Source of the DNA: Hymenopus coronatus
Lineage: Eukaryota > Arthropoda > Insecta > Mantodea > Hymenopodidae
Reading direction: 5' to 3'
DNA length: 64,000 nt
NCBI GenBank assembly: GCA_030762935.1
Contig: CM060895.1
Coordinates: 35,057,501 to 35,121,500 of the forward strand
Below are positions 58,486-64,000 of this stretch, one piece after another (the first letter of the stretch is position 1; every line of letters starts with the position of its first letter). The translations under genes were made by a program, and so were the position numbers. The notes beneath the pieces are model-generated. The model searched no databases. It was not told where the DNA came from and saw nothing but the letters and a program-made list of their open reading frames with translations.

Positions 58486-58565
58486 CTGATGTGTTCCATT
58501 CACATAACTTTCTATTACTTAGTTTCTTTTAAGTATAAGGAAAATAAGGAAATACATTAGGCTGT
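58486..58565 (-). mobile_element. HPR repeat, end fragment
   Basis: ATCTGATGTGTTCCATTCAC, CTTTCT, then a jump to the TTACTTAGTTTCTTTTAAGT segment and TACATTAGGCT. An (AC)n tract at 58582-58620 follows. Confidence 0.75.
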
Positions 58566-59221
58566 GATGGTCAGCTTTTTTCACACACACACACACACCC
58601 ACGCACGCACACACACACATGCAGGTGTAACAAAAAGGATTGTCAAAACTTTGAGAAAACATTTCTTGTGCATAGAGGATAAAAAATGTTATATGAACAT
58701 AAATCTGGAAATTGTTTACATCCATGGTAGAGCTCCTTTTTTCAACTCTGCTTACACGGTGAAATATGTAATATATAGCTGTCTTGTGGCCATAACCCCA
58801 GAGCAGAACAGTTGTTAAATTGTACAGTAGTATACATTCACTTTCACATCATTGGGTGGTGGTAGTGAATTTCACCGATGTTGTCATTGTGCTACAGTCT
58901 GACGAAAGAATGCAGTTTTTAGGGGAGGTCGCTGGTGTAGCATGGCACGGTTTAGTTTAGTCAGAGAAGGCTGTAATATAGTGCAGCACAGTCTGACCAC
59001 GATCCACAACAGGTTAAACTTGCTGTTTTCTTTATCATTAATGAATATTAATTTTCTACTTTGTGAGCATATGACTATGAGTGGCGGTGTTGATTCGAAC
59101 CCTTGCACTGTAAGAGACCCAACTGCTGCATTCCAGTATTGTCGTGCTACATCGGGAATGATGACGTAATACCGATTATTAGTTTGTGTTTATGTAAGCT
59201 TTCATTCCTGGCCGTCTGGAT
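58566..59221. other. (AC)n tract and unrecognised sequence
   Basis: (CA)n at 58582-58620. The rest, including the CpG-containing stretch near 58920-59160, shows no protein-like frame; a tRNA-like GATTCGAACCC at 59093 suggests a SINE head without a recognised body. Confidence 0.4.
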
Positions 59222-59470
59222 TCGTTTTTTTTTTTTTTTTCTTTTTTTCTTTTTTTTTTAATTTCTTTATAAATACAGTTCCGTCGGGACTCCGGCGCTG
59301 TATTCATTTTTCTTATTCCTCTCTTTTTTCCTTTTTCCCTAAGTTTATTCTTTTGGTTTTACCGTTTTTTCCTGTTTTTGACAAATGCGCATACACATTC
59401 ACAAACACATAAACACCCATGCCCAAGGCGGGACTCGAAGCATCAAAGCGAGGTGTTTTAGCGAGCGCGG
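59222..59470 (-). mobile_element. SINE-D, tRNA-derived copy
   Basis: T-rich tail at left, ATACAGTTCCGTCGGGACTC followed by CGGCGCTGTAT (a hairpin), an AC-rich stretch and the reverse B box GGCGGGACTCGAAGC. Same family as 33005-33225. Confidence 0.7.
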
Positions 59471-59689
59471 CCATGGGGACCGGCGTTCTTCAGACAGGTA
59501 ATACAATACTAAGCCCGCTTGTTAGCCACCGGTACTCAGTTCACTGCTTGTCGTAGCGCCGAACACAGCAATGTCTGTTCTGTGAGTAACATTTGCATTT
59601 ACATTTGGATTTGGCAGATTCTCATTTAATGTACGGGTTAGGCGAAGGTAAATCAGTAGTATACTAAGTGTCGGTTCAGCGATTGATGT

Positions 59690-60660
59690 GAAGTACAGGA
59701 ACATGTTCTCAAATGCGGAATTGGAGGATGCTCATTTAATGTACGGATTAGCTTACGGTAACGCAAGTTACGTTCAGCGTTTGCTGCAGCAAAAGTTTCC
59801 ACACGTCCAGATGGGAGAACGTTTCAGTCAATTCATCGTTGTCTGAGAGAAAATGGAGCCTTCAAACCTGCTACTCGTGACGGGAAGACGAAGTGAATAC
59901 CACCAATTCTTCATGCTGTTGAGGAAGACCCTAGTGTCAGCACTCGACAATTAGCTGTAATAGTAACGTTGTCCATATGGCTATCTGGAGAGTTGCGTGA
60001 GAACCTATTGTACCCGTACCATTTACAACGCGTGCAAGCATTACCCCACACGATTAGCGTTTTGCTAGTGGTTCCTCTACCAATGTGCTAATCCAGACTT
60101 TGCAGCAGGTGTGTTGTTTACAGGTGAGGCTTCATTTCACGAAGATAGATGCACGGGCTAATGTGAATCCACATGCAGTTGTTCCAGCAAACCATCAACA
60201 TCGACTCTCCGTTAATGTTGGTGACTTTTTAGTGGGATCACATGTACTACCACATCGTCTTAATGAATGAAAGTACAGAAGGTTCTTACAGAATTACTTA
60301 CCTGTCTTGTTGTAAGACACTCCATTAGCAATACGAGACATGTACTTCATGTACGACGGAGTTCCTCCTCATTTCAGTCATTCTGTCCGTCGATTTTTGA
60401 ATAGTAGGTTTCCTGGTGGATGGTTAGGAAGAGGTGGACCAATTCCGTGGCCTCCACGCTCGCCTGACCTCCCACTAGATTTTTATTTGTGGGGACATTT
60501 GAAATCTCTGCATTTCATGCAACTCCAGTTCCATGTGTACAGACTTTTCATGCTCGTATTGTGCAAGGCTGCCAGAGAGTACAACATTTTCCAGGCCTAA
60601 CTCAGCGTATTAGAGAGTCCATGTGACGGCAGGATGACGGATGCATTTGAGCTAATTGAG
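59690..60660 (+). pseudogene. IS630/mariner-type transposase pseudogene
   Basis: Order on the plus strand: AELEDAHLMYGLAYGNASYV (N-terminal helix-turn-helix), AIWRVA, then after breaks a catalytic block around GEASFHEDR (normally TDEASFTRDG), NPHAVVPANHQHRLSVNVGD, VGSHVLPHRLNE, FMYDGVPPHFSHSVRRFLNS and GRGGPIPWPPRSPDLPLDFY, LWGHLKSL. These match the arthropod DDE_3 family closely. At least five stops and frameshifts. A partial duplication of the N-terminal segment occurs at 59604-59650 (GATTCTCATTTAATGTACGG twice, about 112 bp apart). Confidence 0.85.
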
Positions 60661-60865
60661 GCCATCTTGAACATGTGCTGTGATTTCCTTTTCTCCAATG
60701 TTCTGTCATTGAGTGTTCTTATATGGGGTTCAGCTGCAGAAAAAATACTGTAAAATGGAAATAAACAATTTCATATTACTGTTCATATGACAATTTTAAT
60801 CCTCTATCCTCAAGAAATGTTTTCCCAATTTTTTTATATACACTTTTTGTTACATTCTGTATATA

Positions 60866-61893
60866 CAGGCTGATTCAAAAATACGTTTGCATAGTTTGAG
60901 AACAGGTTCCTTACATCAAAAACAAGAAAAAAAATATTCATATAAACACATGTCCCGAAACCATTTGTACTCGATTTATTGATGTTTAAAATGCTATTGA
61001 AAATGAAATGACGTTTTATTTATGGACACTCTTTAACTACTATGGTTCCCATTCTATTCTGGGCATGAAAGATCGCTTAATTTTGCTCAGAGGCCTCTCT
61101 ATCAGGCTTGAGGTTCTTTTACGTGCCGTAAATCTATGATACGGGATCAACGGCTTTACTTCCCTTCCGAAGGAAGCCATGCTAAGGATGTTTATGCCCA
61201 AAAATTCCATGGTCCTCCGCGAGTTTGAATCCGCGACCTTGGGTATATGAAGTTAGCATCGTAACCATTACACAACGGAGGGCGACTAAAATGCTATTAA
61301 TCGAACATTTTAAAGTGACACTTTATTCTATTTTTGACGTCAACTTGTTAGGAGGTGATCCAAATGTCCTCCTCTTGCGCCTAGACACGCATGCACTAAT
61401 CGAAGCATGGAATATCAAATACTCCCAGTCGGTGTAGTATGATTTTGCAGGCTTACATGATACATAGATTAAGATTTTCTTCAGCCAGGATTTCTTCAGC
61501 TAGGATGTTTGCGGCACAAACCAATGGTTTAAGGTGTCCCCAAAAGATAAACATCCAAAGGATTGAGGTCGGGGAAACATGCAGGCCATGGAACTGGTTC
61601 CCCATTACCTATCCATTAGTCTGGGGAATGTATTACACATCTGATAAATGACATGCAGCCATGGCAACACAAGGACAACTCTGCAGGGTAAAATAGGTCA
61701 AAGCTTCCTATGAACGAGTGCATAAATAAATGAAGTTATTTAGTTGGACCCGAAAAGCCGTTGAAGGTGATTTTCATTAAAAATTGATAACGCGAAAACG
61801 AAGCGTTATAGAGCATATGTTTATATGAACATATATTTTTGTTTAGATGTCAGGAATCCATCCCCAAACGTAAAATTATTTTTGAATCCTCTG
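60866..61893 (-). mobile_element. IS630/mariner-type element, deletion derivative with SINE-A inside
   Basis: Ends: left CAGGCTGATTCAAAAATACG, right the reverse complement of CAGAGGATTCAAAAATAAT, both next to TA-rich target sequence. On the minus strand the inside carries MFIFWGHLKPLVCAANILAE, the C-terminal part of a DDE_3 transposase with breaks. SINE-A inserted at 60999-61286. The element without the SINE is about 740 bp, too short to be complete. Confidence 0.7.
60999..61286 (-). mobile_element. SINE-A, full-length, reverse, with target duplication
   Basis: 288 bp with the 12-bp duplication TAAAATGCTATT (60987-60998, 61287-61298). Reverse complement carries the tRNA head (GTTGTGTAATGG..GGATTCAAAC) and the body with CTTAGCATGGCTTCC and CCCAGAATAGAATGG. 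Confidence 0.93.
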
Positions 61894-61897
61894 TATA

Positions 61898-62272
61898 TAA
61901 AGAGCCGTGGCTGAGTGGTTACACCGCTGGCCACCCACCTAGCGGTTCATCCCAAGCGCCCGCATGTGGGATTTGTAGCGAACGAAACGGCATCTGGACG
62001 TTTTCTCCTGGTCCCCCGGTTTTCCCCGCCACTGTTTCCACCGATTGCTTCATCATCACTTTTCCTATCATCCGTTTCGCTTACATTTCATACCATCCAC
62101 TTCTTCACGCCCATGCCTTGCTACGGACCGACCATCGTTCCAGGTTCTTCATTTTGTGGTTCGTGCCGTTGGCTCTTCAACAGGCTTCTGACCCCTAGGC
62201 ACCCTTGTAAGTCCTAGGAGGGTATCAGGCCTACATAGGGGAAGGTAAATCGACTTCGAAATAAACATATGT
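61898..62272 (+). mobile_element. SINE with tRNA-Leu/Ser-like head
   Basis: Head: AGAGCCGTGGCTGAGTGGTT (A-box region of a class II tRNA), a long variable region and a B-box-like GCGGTTCATCCC. The body is GC-rich (CCCCGGTTTTCCCCGCC) with much CpG, unlike its surroundings, and ends AAATAAACATATG. About 375 bp, only copy in the window. Confidence 0.7.
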
Positions 62273-62273
62273 T

Positions 62274-62690
62274 TAATGTAGATGACATTGCGTGTTTTAC
62301 ATTTTTTTGGCAGTAAGTTTTTGTCTCTTACGGTTCTCCAATTATACAACAGTCATCCAGAATGAACACTTCAGAAGTGCTCGTTGAAAATTCAAGATAA
62401 ACATTTCATTTGTAATAAAAATATCTTCATCATAAAGATAATATTTTAATCAAAATCGTTAGAACCATTTTTGAGGAAATCAAAAGTTTCGAAAAATGTT
62501 CCATTTAAAGGGTAGTTGGTGGTGGGAAATTTTGCAGAAAATCTTAGTGTCGCATTCTTGAAAGATATGAACTTAAATACTAAATTTGGTACTTAACCGA
62601 CTTTTGTTTTTGAGTTAGGCTGTCCAGACAGGCCGATAGACATACACAGCACACACACATTGATTTTTTTTCTTCTAAAACAACTTTAAC
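62274..62690 (-). mobile_element. HPR repeat, partial, reverse
   Basis: TGCGTGTTTTACATTTTTTTGG, AAATTCAAGATAAACATTTC, AAAGGGTAGTTGGTGG and an AC-rich tract at about 62640. Both ends missing. Confidence 0.8.
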
Positions 62691-63506
62691 AAGGAAACAC
62701 ACTAGGATCAAGTGACAGCGGGTTCAAACCCGACTGAGGGCGATGAATTTTTTTTTCGGGAGTAACATTTCTTAGCATGGCTTCCTCGGAAGATAAGTAA
62801 AGCCGTTGGTCTTATGTCGTAGATTTAGAACACGTAAAAGAACTTCAAGCCTGATAAAGAGGCCTTGGAACAAAATTAAGCGGTCATTCATGTCCAATAT
62901 AGAACGGGGCGCTGAGAACCACAGTAGTTAAACATCGTCTAAAAATAACGTTCCATTTCATTTCATTTTCCTTGAGACGCTGTCGCTATGCGATTAACTT
63001 TGAAAGTGGAACAAAAAGAATTGTATGACATAAATTATATGTTTTAATGAGATCAACATTTTTTGTCTATCGCTTGCGATTTATCAGTTATACAACAGAC
63101 ATTCAAATGAAGAGTACTTCAAAGGCTATTCTCAGAAAATTCAAGATATACATTTTATTTGTCATGTAAATATCTTTTATATACGGCAATTTGCTCAAAA
63201 TCATTAGAGCCTTTTTGAGTAAATCAAAGTTTTCGACAATTTTTCCATGTAAAGGGTAGTTGGAGTGGAGGGGATTTTTTGAAAATCTTTCTGTTGCGTG
63301 CTTGGTAGATGTTGAACTTAAATGTCAAGTATGGTATTTAAATACACACACACACACATACATACACACACTTCTTTCTAAAAAAAAACGTGTTATTTTA
63401 TAGAGGGGACCCTGAAACGTATATTTCAGTGAATTCACGGTATTGAATTTTTGGGCGGAATGCAATACTTTCTCTACATGTGTACTATGTGCGAAGTGTA
63501 GAAAGG
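62690..63506 (-). mobile_element. HPR repeat, reverse, with SINE-A inserted
   Basis: Piece ACAAGGAAACACACTAGG before SINE-A; after it CATAAATTATATGTTTTAAT, AATTCAAGATATACATTTTA, (AC)n at 63344-63370, GAATTTTTGGGCGGAATGCA and the hairpin end TACTATGTGCGAAGTGTAGA at 63480-63506. Confidence 0.8.
62717..62958 (+). mobile_element. SINE-A, 5'-truncated in the tRNA head
   Basis: Starts just before the B box GGTTCAAACCC and continues with the complete body (CTTAGCATGGCTTCC, CTTCAAGCCTGATA, CCAATATAGAACGG). The end is AAAATAACG, a degenerated AAATAAA tail. Confidence 0.85.
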
Positions 63507-63904
63507 AAAACGTTGAGACGGTAATCCCTGACGCCACTGCTCTATAATGATTTTTATGTTAATATCAAAGGTCTATAATCAATCCCCAATATTTTTGTTA
63601 TTATAATTATATGTTTCTGTAAGTGATTTACTTTATTTTCTTTATATCTTTCACAAATTATAACTTTAATTATGTTAGCATATTCTAGAAAGTACGCAGG
63701 TGGGGTTTAACAAAAGACACCCTTCATGTCTGTAAAAACCTTGAGAATTTGTATTTTTCCTTTGTTTCTTGTGCGTGCATTAGGGTTACAAATGTGCTTG
63801 GTCGGTCAAAATCCCTAATAGCAAGTAGGCTATTTTTCTTTGTATTCACGGATCACCTGGTCAAAATACAATGAAGCACATGATATGGTGACGCTGAACG
63901 CAAG
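63507..63904. other. Nothing recognised
   Basis: AT-rich upstream region of the promoter-like stretch at the window end; no gene or element seen. Confidence 0.35.
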
Positions 63905-63978
63905 TTTTGGCGGCAAATTATAGCCAATCAGAATTTAGAAAGCTTAAGGCAGATATCTTGCTTCGTGGGCTATTTAAA
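63905..63978 (+). promoter_or_regulatory. Possible promoter of a gene right of the window
   Basis: TTTTGGCGGCAAA (63905-63917, E2F-like), CCAAT (63924-63928) and TATTTAAA (63971-63978) stand in promoter order with usual spacing. If real, transcription would start near the last base of the window. The evidence is motif-only. Confidence 0.3.
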
Positions 63979-64000
63979 CAGATCCAATTTCAGAATTTAC

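Noticed and set aside
3028..63506. HPR units as a CRISPR-like or satellite array
   Set aside because: Copies are dispersed, in both orientations and split by other insertions, not regularly spaced direct repeats.

Overview
This is a repeat-rich, AT-rich eukaryotic nuclear window, most likely from an arthropod with a large genome. The clues are spliced genes with GT-AG introns, tRNA-derived SINEs, a Jockey-type LINE with an endonuclease and CCHC zinc knuckles, Tc1/mariner/IS630-like transposases of a type common in insects and spiders, a Tigger/pogo element and a Ty1/copia element. There is no bacterial gene organisation. I cannot name the species.

Three host genes are supported. (1) At 516-758 (+) lies the last exon of a PPC/DUF296-domain gene; the rest is beyond the left edge. 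(2) At 10692-11492 (+) is a complete, uninterrupted ORF for enolase-phosphatase E1 (ENOPH1, methionine salvage). (3) A GPATCH11-like gene fills 18.4-46.9 kb on the minus strand. I assembled it from five short exons (46856-46804, 34644-34406, 32829-32582, 29539-29414, 18676-18539) whose phases agree. Its first intron also holds an extra 255-nt exon of matching phase (39924-39670) and a decayed second copy of that exon (46137-45893). This is a tandem exon duplication that would add 85 residues to the N-terminus.

Almost everything else is mobile DNA. The dominant item is an interspersed family of about 0.8-0.95 kb with at least 18 copies or fragments here, called HPR below. One end carries a perfect 14-bp palindrome inside a longer hairpin; the other end reads roughly ATCTGATGTG..CTTTCTCTAC; many copies carry an internal (GT)n tract. 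HPR copies serve as landing sites for other elements: a 2.56-kb DNA transposon with 31-bp inverted repeats and AATT target duplications (52358-54914), a mariner (35.5-36.4 kb) and SINEs. HPR copies themselves interrupt a copia element (50.8-58.3 kb).

Other elements are a 4.5-kb Jockey LINE with a 9-bp target duplication (24230-28763), a Tigger element with TA duplication (43076-45225), several LINE reverse transcriptase or RNase H remnants (16-17.8, 21.9-22.5, 40.4-41.1, 48.9-49.7 kb), at least five broken IS630/mariner-type transposase fragments, at least four SINE families and small MITE-like inverted repeats.

Host genes do not form operons here. The GPATCH11 introns are long because of nested insertions. 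The last 100 bp hold a CCAAT/TATA-like pair that may be the promoter of a gene starting just past the window.
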